NCBI GenBank assembly: GCA_030699825.1
Contig: JAUYKV010000005.1
Location: 1 to 41,895, forward strand
DNA: 41,895 nucleotides
Source of the DNA: Pseudomonas sp.
Lineage (GTDB): Bacteria > Pseudomonadota > Gammaproteobacteria > Pseudomonadales > Pseudomonadaceae
Direction: 5' to 3'
Shown: positions 9,440 to 19,400 of the stretch, piece by piece
How positions within the stretch are numbered: position 1 is the first letter of the stretch
Layout: each line of letters opens with the position of its first letter
Made by a program: the position numbers and the translations under genes
The notes under the pieces: generated by a model
Told to the model about the DNA's origin: nothing
The model's database searches: none
Seen by the model: the letters and a program-made list of their open reading frames with translations, nothing else

Positions 9440-9775
9440 ATGATCAGCAAATTGCTTTCCCCGGATACACGCGGTCATACGCCGCTATGGATCGCTTTCT
9501 GGATCTATGGCGTGCTCGCCAGCCAAATTTATTTTGGTTCGATTCTCTATTTTTATCGCGCACTGGGAACGTTGCCATTAGGTGCGCTGCTGGCGGGCTT
9601 CGTTCTATACACCGCCTGGATCATGCGTTCGGTGTGGGTGAACGCATTCAATGTCGGCAACGAGACGTACGGCCATGCTGCGCGCTACCTCACCGTCGCC
9701 TGGGCTCTCAACGCCGTGCTCGTATCTGGCTTCCTGCTCCTCGGGCACGTAGGCATGGTCTCGGTGCCCATCTAA
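9440..9775 (+). CDS. Small three-helix membrane protein of unknown function
   Basis: A 111-aa protein with about three hydrophobic segments: 16-40 (LWIAFWIYGVLASQIYFGSI), 45-66 and 86-108. Conserved-looking features are the opening TPLWIAFWIYGV, the cytoplasmic-type patch RSVWVNAFNV and HAARYLTVAWALN. A near-perfect Shine-Dalgarno (AAGGAGGT) lies 8 nt before the ATG, so it is very likely translated. It follows the CcoN-like stub by 45 bp in the same direction, which suggests a two-gene unit. I do not recognise a named family with confidence. Confidence 0.75.
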   Translation: MISKLLSPDTRGHTPLWIAFWIYGVLASQIYFGSILYFYRALGTLPLGALLAGFVLYTAWIMRSVWVNAFNVGNETYGHAARYLTVAWALNAVLVSGFLLLGHVGMVSVPI

Positions 9776-10337
9776 CTCGGCAGCTGGCCATGATGGCATG
9801 ATCCATCCTGGCAGTTACTCCAAACCTTAGCGAATAGCCTGTGTCGGACAGCAGGCTATGTTCTTCTGCGCCACTGCAGGCGGTAGTTCGTCATTGTATT
9901 GATGCGGCATGATCCAGTTATAGCGGCGCTATCAGACAATGACGGCTATCATTATTCGATGTTTACCTTCTAACTCAATCGGTTAGGTGGGTCATGCGGC
10001 GAAACGACAGATTGATGAAATACCAGATTGATATAAATGATATTGCACGTTGGAAGCGACACTGTTCATTAGAGTCAACTATTCCACCCCTCCACAATAT
10101 CCCGGGTATACCACCCCAGGCGACCCGTCCCGGAATGTTGGCATGAGTCGGCACCCTCCTGGATTTCGCCTGGGCAAGGGTGACCTGATACAGGCGTGAT
10201 GCCCTGACTTCACAGTCGTCTCGGATAAGTGCCGGTCAATTTCATTGCCGCATTGTTCTTATCTTGCCCGTGGTCGCCACTTTTCTGCCGGCCGTTTAAC
10301 TCGTTATTTACAACCATACAGAGACTAAGCAAGAACA
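9776..10337. other. 562-bp intergenic region, no gene seen
   Basis: No ORF with a plausible start and no RNA gene was recognised. The GC content is lower than in the core blocks. It presumably contains the promoter of the HPP-CBS gene. Confidence 0.5.
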
Positions 10338-11477
10338 ATGTACGAGTACTTTCTCGACTGGTTCAGAATTCTGGCTCCCGTCCAGTTCCACTTTCATCCA
10401 AGAGAGTGGCTGCGCGCTGCCATCGGGGTTGGTATCGTCATGTCGTTGACGGTGTCGCTCGGTGTCTGGCTGTTCGGAGCGTTGGTCACGTTGCATATCG
10501 TCGCCCCTGCGTGCGCCTCGGCGGTGTTGCTTTTCGCCGCCTCGTCCAGTCCCTTCGCCCAGCCATGGTCGGTTCTCGCCGGTAATATGCTCGCCACTCT
10601 GATAGGTGTCAGTGTTGGCCTGAGCGGGCTGGATACTCCGCCCGCCACGGTGCTGGCTGCCGGCCTCGCGCTGGTCTGTCTTTTGACCTTGCGCTGTCTG
10701 CATCCTCCAGGCTGTGCCTTGGCCGTGGTGGCGGTCAGTGGAGGCGCGGGGGTCGCAGAGATGGGTTACAAACTGCTTTGGCCAGTGGCAATCAACTCGC
10801 TGCTGTTGTTGGCAATAGCCCTGGTCTATAACAATCTCACCGGCCATACATACCCGAAATCGCGCCGATCCAGGGACAATAGCCATAACACCCGAGACCC
10901 ACTGCCGGGAGATCGCATGAGTTTCACCCGGGACGACGTGGATCAGGCGCTCAAGGAGTTCGGCGAGTATGTCGACGTCACTAATGACGATCTCGAACAC
11001 CTGATCAGGCAAACTGAAAAGCATGCCTTGCGCCGCAGCATGGGCGAGATTAGTGCGGCGGACATCATGTCTCGTGATCTCTGCTATGCCACTCCCGACA
11101 CTTTTATCGAACAGGCCTGGCAGACGCTCAAGGAACACCGTTTACGTTCCTTGCCCGTTGTGGAGGAAAACGGCGGCAAGCTGGTCGGCATCATCACATT
11201 GATCGACCTGCTCAAACAGTTCCAGCCCAGCCAAGCACGAGTCAATTTTGGCCAGTTGAAGTATCTGCGTGGAACCAAGTTGCGCTCGATCATGAGCCTG
11301 CCAGTGGTTGCCGTGCCGCAGGACACCCACATGGTTGATTTGGTGTTCATGCTGTCCGACCGCGGGCTGCACTGCTTGCCGGTGGTGGATCGACAAGAGC
11401 GGTTGGTGGGCATGATCACGCAGACCGACTTGATCGCCGCGCTGTACCGCAATTGGCTAAAGCAATTGCCGGGCTGA
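10338..11477 (+). CDS. HPP-family integral membrane protein with two CBS domains
   Basis: 379 aa. Residues about 25-165 form an HPP domain of four or five membrane helices, with the signature LRCLHPPGCALAV (HPP at 122-124) and SSPFAQPWSVLAGN. After a charged linker (about 175-235), two CBS motifs follow: one around 240-295 (IMSRDLCYATPDTFIEQAW, LVGIITLIDLL) and one around 310-372 (IMSLPVVAVPQDTHM, LVGMITQTDLI). HPP proteins are poorly characterised; plant and cyanobacterial members have been linked to nitrite transport, and CBS pairs usually sense adenine nucleotides. A nucleotide-gated transporter is therefore plausible but unproven. The ribosome site is weak (AAGCAAGAACA). Its 3' end faces the LysR gene. 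Confidence 0.88.
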   Translation: MYEYFLDWFRILAPVQFHFHPREWLRAAIGVGIVMSLTVSLGVWLFGALVTLHIVAPACASAVLLFAASSSPFAQPWSVLAGNMLATLIGVSVGLSGLDTPPATVLAAGLALVCLLTLRCLHPPGCALAVVAVSGGAGVAEMGYKLLWPVAINSLLLLAIALVYNNLTGHTYPKSRRSRDNSHNTRDPLPGDRMSFTRDDVDQALKEFGEYVDVTNDDLEHLIRQTEKHALRRSMGEISAADIMSRDLCYATPDTFIEQAWQTLKEHRLRSLPVVEENGGKLVGIITLIDLLKQFQPSQARVNFGQLKYLRGTKLRSIMSLPVVAVPQDTHMVDLVFMLSDRGLHCLPVVDRQERLVGMITQTDLIAALYRNWLKQLPG

Positions 11478-11539
11478 GTTGCTGCAGACCGTTGCGATGA
11501 TCCTTAGTCGCGCCTGACTCTGCCAGGTAACGAGGGGTT

Positions 11540-12400
11540 TCATATTTCATAATCCCAGCGCGACCAGTCGAAATTGTCCTGAGCCACCTCGCGCAAGAGC
11601 TTCAGGGCATTGTGCAGCGCGGGGCTGTCAACTGCTCTGGAATAGACCAGGTAGATTGGGTAGGAGAACTCCGGTGCCTTTTCCACTCGAGTCAGAATGC
11701 CTTCATCGATGTAAGGTTGCACGACACGGGCACGTAAATAACCGCGACCACCGCATTGCAACAGGTATTGCAGGGCAAGTGGTCCAAGGTTGAAGGAGAG
11801 CGCTGCGCGGGTGTGCTCGGGTAGCGCGATGTCGTGCAGTTCACGAAAGGCCGGCCCCCAGTCAACATACACATAGGGATCTGGATTGTTACTCTGCCCC
11901 ACCTGTATCAGCTTTTCCTCGAGTAGTTGCTCGACCTGCAGGCTCGGCCAGTATTCCGGCTGATGTACCAGGGCGGCGTCGATTATGCCGAGGTCGAGCT
12001 GCTGTTGCAGCAAACTGCCACTGGCGACTTCGCTGCGCACCGCGTGCGCAGGCATGGCTTGGCGCAAGCATTGCAGCCATGCCAGCATCAAGGGGTTACA
12101 CAGGCTTACCTCCGCACCCAGTGTCAGTAGATTGCCGTAACCATGAGGCAGAGGCAGATTCCGGCGTGCCGCTTCCCAGGTCTGCACCAATTGAGTCGCA
12201 TAGGCGACGAAGCGCTCACCGTCGGGGGTGAGCCGCGCGCCGGCACGATTGCGTATGAAAAGCCGGCAGCTCAGCTGGTTTTCCAGGTTATGGACGCGCG
12301 CCGTTACTGCCGTCTGGGTGATATGCAGGCGCTCCGCTGTGGCGATAAAACTGCCACTGCGGATTATATCCAGAAAGGTACGGGCGAGATCGATGTCCAT
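11540..12400 (-). CDS. LysR-family transcriptional regulator
   Basis: 286 aa from the ATG at 12398-12400, which places the HTH at the very N-terminus as usual (MDIDLARTFLDIIRSGSF, then TAVTARVHNLENQL, LTPDGERF). A TTG six codons upstream is less likely. The effector-binding domain follows from about residue 90. It is convergent with the HPP-CBS gene, and upstream of it lies only a recombinase relic, so its target is unclear: it may regulate itself or distant genes. It resembles the HdfR-like subgroup by its N-terminal pattern, which is a weak inference. Confidence 0.87.
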   Translation of the reverse strand: MDIDLARTFLDIIRSGSFIATAERLHITQTAVTARVHNLENQLSCRLFIRNRAGARLTPDGERFVAYATQLVQTWEAARRNLPLPHGYGNLLTLGAEVSLCNPLMLAWLQCLRQAMPAHAVRSEVASGSLLQQQLDLGIIDAALVHQPEYWPSLQVEQLLEEKLIQVGQSNNPDPYVYVDWGPAFRELHDIALPEHTRAALSFNLGPLALQYLLQCGGRGYLRARVVQPYIDEGILTRVEKAPEFSYPIYLVYSRAVDSPALHNALKLLREVAQDNFDWSRWDYEI

Positions 12401-12616
12401 TGCGGCGCTTAAATTCAATAAAATTGCTGATAACTCCTATTGTACTGCATCGAATCCAGCCGAAGGCAAGGCAGGTGCTTTGCATGCCTGAACGGCCTGA
12501 TGACACTCGAAAAAACAGAGAGGGCGCCGCCTGCACCATCGCGACAAAGAAAATCGTGCTCTCCGATCCGCGGCCGCGCTTTCTCGGTCGCTCCCCGCCC
12601 AGATAAGCGTCACCAG

Positions 12617-12862
12617 TGGCGGCCCAGACTGTCCGCCCTTGACGCCAGGTATCGGCCTCCATACAACTGCCGCCACACCTATGCGACAATGTGCTCAATG
12701 TCCGGCCTCAATCCCGCATTTATTGCCCAGCAACTGGGTCACAGCGTGCAAATGCTGCTCTCGACCTATGCCCGCTGGCTCAACTCAAGCTCCGATTGGG
12801 GCGAGCTGAAAAAACTGCACATTGATATCCAATCGGTATCAGCGCAATCCAGCCCGCCCTAA
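12617..12862 (+). pseudogene. Tyrosine recombinase (phage-type integrase) C-terminal relic
   Basis: About 80 codons encode the catalytic C-terminal end of a tyrosine integrase: YRPPYNCRHTYATM with the second active-site arginine, IAQQLGHS with the active-site histidine, and LSTYARW with the nucleophilic tyrosine. The N-terminal and core-binding domains and the first catalytic arginine are missing; the sequence before 12617 in the same frame is unrelated. It ends 20 bp before the ABC-F gene. It is the scar of an integrated element, probably the source of the adjacent foreign-looking patch. Confidence 0.8.
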
Positions 12863-12882
12863 GTTATTGATAGGAAAGACCC

Positions 12883-14472
<1,590 letters not shown>

Positions 14473-14727
14473 GCCAGGCAGCCTGGGCTGTAGAAGCACA
14501 GGCTGTTTGGCTTGTGTTTTTATATCCGCACCACGCCTTGTCGGAGCCAGGGGACACCTAGCCCTGCTGGTTAAGGCTTGGCGCGCGCCAGCGCTCCGGC
14601 GAAGATGGCGAGCACCCGCGATTACGTGCTGCTAGCGGAAATCGCCTCAGGCAGCCGGCTGGCCGCGCCCTGACCGCGACGCGATGCTTCCAGCGGTCGT
14701 GATCACCGGCATATCGAATTTCCTTGG

Positions 14728-14765
14728 GTAGCCCGGATAAACCGCGGGACGCGGTGCAATCCGGG
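14728..14765. repeat. REP-like element (GTAGCCCGGATAA..CAATCCGGG)
   Basis: It starts with GTAGCCCGGATAA and ends with GCAATCCGGG, so the ends CCCGGAT/ATCCGGG pair as a hairpin. Related copies lie at 38104-38135 and 40782-40813, all outside genes. Confidence 0.75.
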
Positions 14766-14894
14766 AGAGCGATCCCGAATGGCGCCGGGCATAGTCGGCT
14801 ACGCAAACACAAAGGCATCGGCACTCGCCTGGCAGCGGCCGCCCAGCCACGAAATTCGCGGATAAATCCGCTCCTACAGGGAGGCGGCGAACCA

Positions 14895-14994
14895 ATGGTG
14901 CACTGCCTGTGGCGAGTGACACGGATCGCGAATGACTCAAGATCCGCAGGGCGGCCCGGGCGCAGTTCCGTTCGGAGCGCAGCGACAGCCCGCC
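14895..14994 (-). repeat. Two partial MITE-like copies in permuted order (copy D)
   Basis: 14895-14929 (ATGGTGCACTGCCTGTGGCG...) and 14947-14994 (GGGCGGCCCGGGCG...CAGCCCGCC) match two neighbouring parts of the element at 8561-8787 on its reverse strand, but in swapped order. This fits the tail of one copy followed by the head of another. No terminal repeats are visible. Confidence 0.55.
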
Positions 14995-15045
14995 GGATGT
15001 GGGTGGGTTCCAGGCTACGTCAGCTGCAGCGCACCGATGGCAGAC

Positions 15046-15441
15046 TCAGCCGGCGGGATCTTCGCTGTCGCTCAACTCATCCAGCACTGCCTGGTGGCGG
15101 CTCTGCCAGTCCTCCAGGGAGATGCCGCTGCTCTTGAGCAGTTCCGGGTTGCACTTGACCAGGTACACCGCCGCCTTCTGCGCGGAATCCGCCACCTTGA
15201 GTTCCAGCGGCTGCCGATCGACCGGCCCTTCGTAGGCGATCCAGCGGCTGAACTCCTCGAACACGCTGCAGACCTTCTCGAAGTCCTCGTCGTGCATCTT
15301 CTGCCAGCCGTTCTCGATGTTCTCCAGGCGCTTGGGTTTTATCCCGACGATTTCCGCGAAGGCGGGCCGGCTCAGCCCCATCAGCTCACGCAAGCCTCGG
15401 AGCCGTTCGCCAGCAGTGAACAGAAAACGTTTCTTCGTCAT
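15046..15441 (-). CDS. Xre-type HTH transcriptional repressor
   Basis: 131 aa from the ATG at 15439-15441 (MTKKRFLFTAGERL). The helix-turn-helix lies at residues 10-50, with LRGLRELMGLSRPAFAEIVG and the recognition helix KPKRLENIENG. The C-terminal half (DRQPLELKVADSAQKAAVYL and on) has no recognised domain. It is divergent from a two-gene unit with a small DNA-binding protein, with a perfect dyad in between. This is the layout of a phage or integrative-element immunity switch. The ribosome site is weak. An in-frame start 36 nt upstream would overlap the dyad region and is less likely. Confidence 0.78.
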   Translation of the reverse strand: MTKKRFLFTAGERLRGLRELMGLSRPAFAEIVGIKPKRLENIENGWQKMHDEDFEKVCSVFEEFSRWIAYEGPVDRQPLELKVADSAQKAAVYLVKCNPELLKSSGISLEDWQSRHQAVLDELSDSEDPAG

Positions 15442-15479
15442 CGTTAATCCAGCCTTGACGGAAAACCAGTACGCCACTA

Positions 15480-15500
15480 AATTACTAACTGCTAGTAATT
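15480..15500. promoter_or_regulatory. Candidate repressor operator (8-bp perfect dyad)
   Basis: AATTACTA-ACTGC-TAGTAATT, with perfect 8-bp arms and a 5-nt centre, lies in the divergent gap 38 bp before the Xre start and 72 bp before the 73-aa gene. The AT-rich dyad in GC-rich DNA and its placement suggest that the Xre protein binds it and controls both directions. Confidence 0.6.
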
Positions 15501-15554
15501 CACGCTAAGCAAATGAAGACCGCCCACAGTAACAGGCTAGTCGAGGAGGTCGTA

Positions 15555-15575
15555 ATGGTGCAGGAAGCCACATGA
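15555..15575 (+). other. Six-codon upstream ORF coupled to the next gene
   Basis: ATG GTG CAG GAA GCC ACA TGA encodes MVQEAT. It has the strongest ribosome site of the region (AGGAGGT, 5 nt before its ATG), and its TGA overlaps the ATG at 15572 as ATGA. It may couple or limit translation of the 73-aa protein. It could also be chance. Confidence 0.4.
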
Positions 15576-15793
15576 AAGTGGAAGAACTGGCCCCCGACCT
15601 GTTCGTTGGCTGCCCTCGCTACCTCACTCAGGAACGCTTCGCCAAACTGGCGGGGCTGCAGGAGCAAGAGCAGATGCTGGCCCTATGGATCGAGGAAGGG
15701 ATTTTACCCTCGCGCCGCTTCGGCCGGCACCGACTGATCGACATCCAGGCGCTGCTCCAGCGCCTCGACCAAGCTGAAGGAACGCCGGGATGA
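15572..15793 (+). CDS. Small excisionase-like DNA-binding protein
   Basis: 73 aa. The pattern YLTQERFAKLAGL, then LALWIEEGILPSRRFGRHRL and IDIQALLQRL fits a MerR/excisionase-type winged helix: helix, recognition segment, G[IV]LP, R-x-G-[RK]-x-R, then a closing helix. This layout is common in phage Cox/Xis and replication-switch proteins. It is divergent from an Xre repressor and overlaps the next gene by 4 nt. The order repressor / Xis-like / small protein recalls the early region of Pf-type filamentous prophages, an analogy I cannot verify. The start has CAGGAA 6 nt upstream. Confidence 0.65.
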   Translation: MKVEELAPDLFVGCPRYLTQERFAKLAGLQEQEQMLALWIEEGILPSRRFGRHRLIDIQALLQRLDQAEGTPG

Positions 15794-16065
15794 AGCCCGT
15801 CTGCCTGTCACAAGTGTGCCTGCATGCCGCCGATCTGGTGCGGGGCAAGATTATCCACCTGAAAGCGGAAGAACGCGTCGTCTTCGAACCCTTTTCGGCG
15901 ATCGGTTATGTAAGCTTCAGGCCCAACGCTCACACCCCCGCCCTCACCCTCTGCTCCTGCCGCCACCCCGCGCTCTTCGAATTCTATTTCTACTACCGCT
16001 GGCTGCCCGACAACCTGCAGCATTTCAAGCTGCCGCAGCGCGAGTGCCCGCTGGAGCCGATATAG
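15790..16065 (+). CDS. Hypothetical protein, possibly phage-derived
   Basis: 91 aa starting MKPVCLSQVCLHAADLVRGK; the ATG overlaps the previous stop (ATGA), so it is translationally coupled. Features seen are several cysteines (CLSQVC, LCSC), an aromatic stretch FEFYFYYRW and no membrane helix or signal peptide. I do not recognise a family. The coupled position behind an excisionase-like gene suggests an early gene of a filamentous-phage-like or other integrative element, of which nothing else is left here. Confidence 0.6.
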   Translation: MKPVCLSQVCLHAADLVRGKIIHLKAEERVVFEPFSAIGYVSFRPNAHTPALTLCSCRHPALFEFYFYYRWLPDNLQHFKLPQRECPLEPI

Positions 16066-16407
16066 AGGCACGGAACCCGGATAGGTCTGCTGGATGCTGG
16101 CGGCGCAACCCAACACCAATGGTGTGACGGCAACCGCAGTGATGGGTTACGCCGTTCTTGAGCGGTGGTCTTGCCCGGGATTTAGCGTGGCGGCTAACCT
16201 GCGCGGCCCGCCCCATCCGAATCTGCAGCTCGCCATGATCGACCTGCGCGGTGATCTACCGATTGCCGATGGGTATCGCTGCGCTCAACGCCATCCTACA
16301 AAAGCCCTGCTATCTCCGCGCGCCGCCAAAATCGTCGGCTGTCGCGGCGCGCCGAACGGACCGTCCCTGGCTCGAACAACGGTCGCCAACGCAGCCCGTA
16401 CATAGCC
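16066..16407. other. Intergenic region with short repeats
   Basis: No gene is supported. It holds a GATGGGTTACGCC unit near 16141 and the ATGGGTATCGCTGCGCTC repeat at 16268-16303. Confidence 0.5.
16268..16303. repeat. Interspersed short repeat (ATGGGTATCGCTGCGCTC family), copy 2
   Basis: The full form of the unit: GATGGGTATCGCTGCGCTC, then AACGCCATCC and TACAAAA. The ends GATGG/CCATC pair. Confidence 0.8.
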
Positions 16408-16434
16408 AAAAGCCCCGCACTAGGCGGGGCTCGG
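16408..16434 (-). terminator. Rho-independent terminator of gdhB
   Basis: On the minus strand, AGCCCCGC-CTAGT-GCGGGGCT is followed by TTT. The arms lie at 16411-16418 and 16424-16431, about 20 bp after the gdhB stop. Confidence 0.88.
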
Positions 16435-16452
16435 GTTCAGCTCAGGCGCGTC

Positions 16453-19400
16453 TCAGAGCACGCAGACGCCAGGTTGGGTGCTTTGTGCCAGGTCCATCAG
16501 TTCGCGATTGGCGACCGCATACATGGCGTAATCGGTACCTGTCGCCGCACGCAACTCGGCGAGCATGGATTTCCAGCGCTCGACCATACGACGATGTTGC
16601 TCCAGCCAGACCACCACCCGCTCCTCGATCTGCGCCGGCCCGTCGATCATCTGCAGCACCGAAACGGTGATCGCCCGCTGCTGCCAGTCCAGGTCGTCGC
16701 GGAAGGCCTCCCGGGCCAGGGCCTGCCAGTTGTTTTCCACCGCCAGATTGGTGATCTGCTGCAGGTACCAGGACAGCTCCAGCGAACCGCCAACCGCGAA
16801 GTAGGACTCGGCCACCTTGGCCGGCTCCTGGGCGGTGACATCCGAGGCCTCGATGATCGGCAACAGGGTGTACAGATGGTTGGTGCCGGCCACCATGCGC
16901 GCCAGCACCTCAGGCACACCTGCCTCGACATAGGCCTGGAAGCGCGCCAGCCACTGCTCGCGGGCCGGGCCTTCAAGCAGCTCGTCCAGGCCCATGGCCA
17001 GCGCTTCGATACGCGGAGCGAAATGCGCCACGTCATGCGCGGCATCCAGCTCATTACGCCGGTTACGCAGGAACCAACGGGTGGCCCGGCGGCCCAGGCG
17101 CATCAGTTCGTCCATCATCTGCAGTTGCAGCTCGGCCGGCACCTGGTAGTCCAGCGCCTCGATCTGCTGCCACCAGTGCGGCAAACGGAACACATCGCGC
17201 ACAACCACATAGGCCCTGGCGACGTTGGCCGAACTCATGCCGGTGGATTCCTTCAGGCGCTGCACAAAGGTAATGCCCATGTGGTTGATCAGGTCGTTGG
17301 CGATCTGCGTGCTGACGATCTCGCGCTTGAGGCGATGGCGACGCATCGGCTCGCCGAACTTCTGCGCCAGCAACGGCGGGAAGGCGGTCTCCATCTCGCG
17401 GGCCAGATACTCGTCGTCCGGCACCAGGGATTTGAGCAGCGACTCCTTCAGGTCGATCTTGCTGTAGGAGATCAGCACCGCAAGTTCCGGACGGGTCAGT
17501 CCCTGGCCCTTGGCAGCGCGCTCGTTGAGTTCGTCGTCCGTAGGCAGAAACTCCAGGGCACGATCCAGCTTGCCCGCCGCCTCCAGCCCGGCCATCACCC
17601 TCTTGTACTCGCCCTGGCGCTCACGAGCGCGGCGTTCGGCCAGCGACAGCGCCTGAGTCTGCTTGTAGTTGTTGCCCAGCACCAGGCCGCCCACCGCATC
17701 GGTCATCTCGACCAGCAGCTTGTTGCGCTGCTTGCCGGTCATGTCGCCGGCCGTGACGATCTCGTTGAGCAGGATCTTGATGTTCACTTCATGGTCGGAG
17801 CAGTCCACCCCGGCGGCGTTGTCGATGAAGTCGGTGAAGCTCGCCCCGCCGTTGAGGCCGTACTCGACGCGGCCCAACTGGGTCATGCCGAGGTTGCCGC
17901 CCTCGCCGATGACTTTCGCCCGCAGCTCGCAACCGTCGACGCGCAGCGAATCGTTGGCCTTGTCGCCGACATCGGCGTGGCTTTCCTTGCTCGACTTGAC
18001 GTAAGTGCCAATGCCGCCGTTCCAGATCAGGTCCACCGGGGCTTTGAGCAACGCATTGAGCAGCTCGGTCGGCGCCAACTTGTCGGCGCTGATATCGAAA
18101 CGCTCTTGCATTTGCGCACTGATGGCGATGCTCTTGGCGCTGCGCAGGAAGAGACCGCCGCCGGCGGAAATCAGCGCAGTGTCGTAATCGGACCAGCTCG
18201 AGCGCGGCAGGTCGAACAGGCGCTTGCGCTCGACGAAGCTCTTGGCCGCATCCGGGTTGGGGTCGATGAAGATGTGCAGGTGGTTGAAGGCGGCGACCAG
18301 TTGCAGCTTGTCCGACAGCAGCAGGCCGTTGCCGAATACGTCACCGGCCATGTCGCCGATGCCGATCACCGTGACTGGATCTTTCTGCACGTCGATGCCG
18401 CGCTCGCGGAAGTGGCGCTGCACCGAGACCCAGGCGCCCTTGGCGGTAATGCCCATGCCTTTATGGTCGTAACCGGCAGAACCGCCGGATGCGAAGGCGT
18501 CACCCAGCCAGAAATCGTAATCGGCGGCGATGCCGTTGGCGATATCGGAGAAGGTCGCGGTGCCCTTGTCGGCGGCGACCACCAGGTAGGGATCGTCCGC
18601 ATCGTGGCGCACCACGTTGGCCGGCGGCACCACCACGCCTTCCTTGAGGTTGTCGGTGATGTCGAGCAAGCCGCTGATGAAGATCCGGTAGCAGGCGATG
18701 CCCTCTGCCATGATCTCGTCACGCGAGCCGCCTATCGGCATGCGCCGCGGCAGGAAGCCGCCCTTGGCGCCCATTGGCACGATCACGGCGTTCTTTACCT
18801 GCTGCGCCTTGACCAGACCAAGCACCTCGGTGCGGAAGTCTTCTTCACGATCCGACCAGCGCAAACCGCCGCGGGCGACATCGCCGAAACGCAGGTGCAC
18901 GCCCTCGACGCGCGGCGAATAGACGAATACCTCGAACTTCGGCGTCGGCTTGGGAATATTCGGAATCGCCCGTGGGTTGAGCTTGAAACTGAAGTAGGAC
19001 TTCGCCGCGCCGCTGGCATCGGCCTGATAGAAGTTGGTGCGCAGGGTGGCCTTGATCAGGTCCAGGTAGCGCCGCAGGATGCGGTCTTCGTTGAGCACCG
19101 CCACGTTGTCCAGCGCAGCCAGGATGGCCTGCTCCAACTTCTGTTGCTTGCTCTCCAGGTCTTCGGCGCCGAGTTTGCGCGCCAGATAGAAGCGGGTCTT
19201 GAACAGCCGTACCAGCTCCTTGGCGATATTGGCGTGGTTGACCAGGGTACTGGCGATATAGCCGAGGCCGAAGCCCAGGCGAATCTGCTTCAAATAACGT
19301 GCATAGGCGCGCAGCAGCGCCACGTCACGCCAGGGCATGGCCGCGGTCAGCACCAGGCGGTTGAAGGCATCGTTCTCGGCATTGCCGCCGACGATATTGA

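Larger units (their letters stand above)
14473..15045. other. Repeat-laden intergenic region after the ABC-F gene
   Basis: No gene is supported. A weak inverted repeat (14479-14485 with 14499-14505) followed by TTTGG may end ABC-F transcription. A REP-like unit lies at 14728-14765, and two fragments of the MITE-like family at 14895-14994. Confidence 0.6.

Noticed and set aside
15441..15477. Longer start (143 aa) for the Xre repressor
   Set aside because: The extra 12 residues have no fit to the family, lack a ribosome site and would place the start against the candidate operator.
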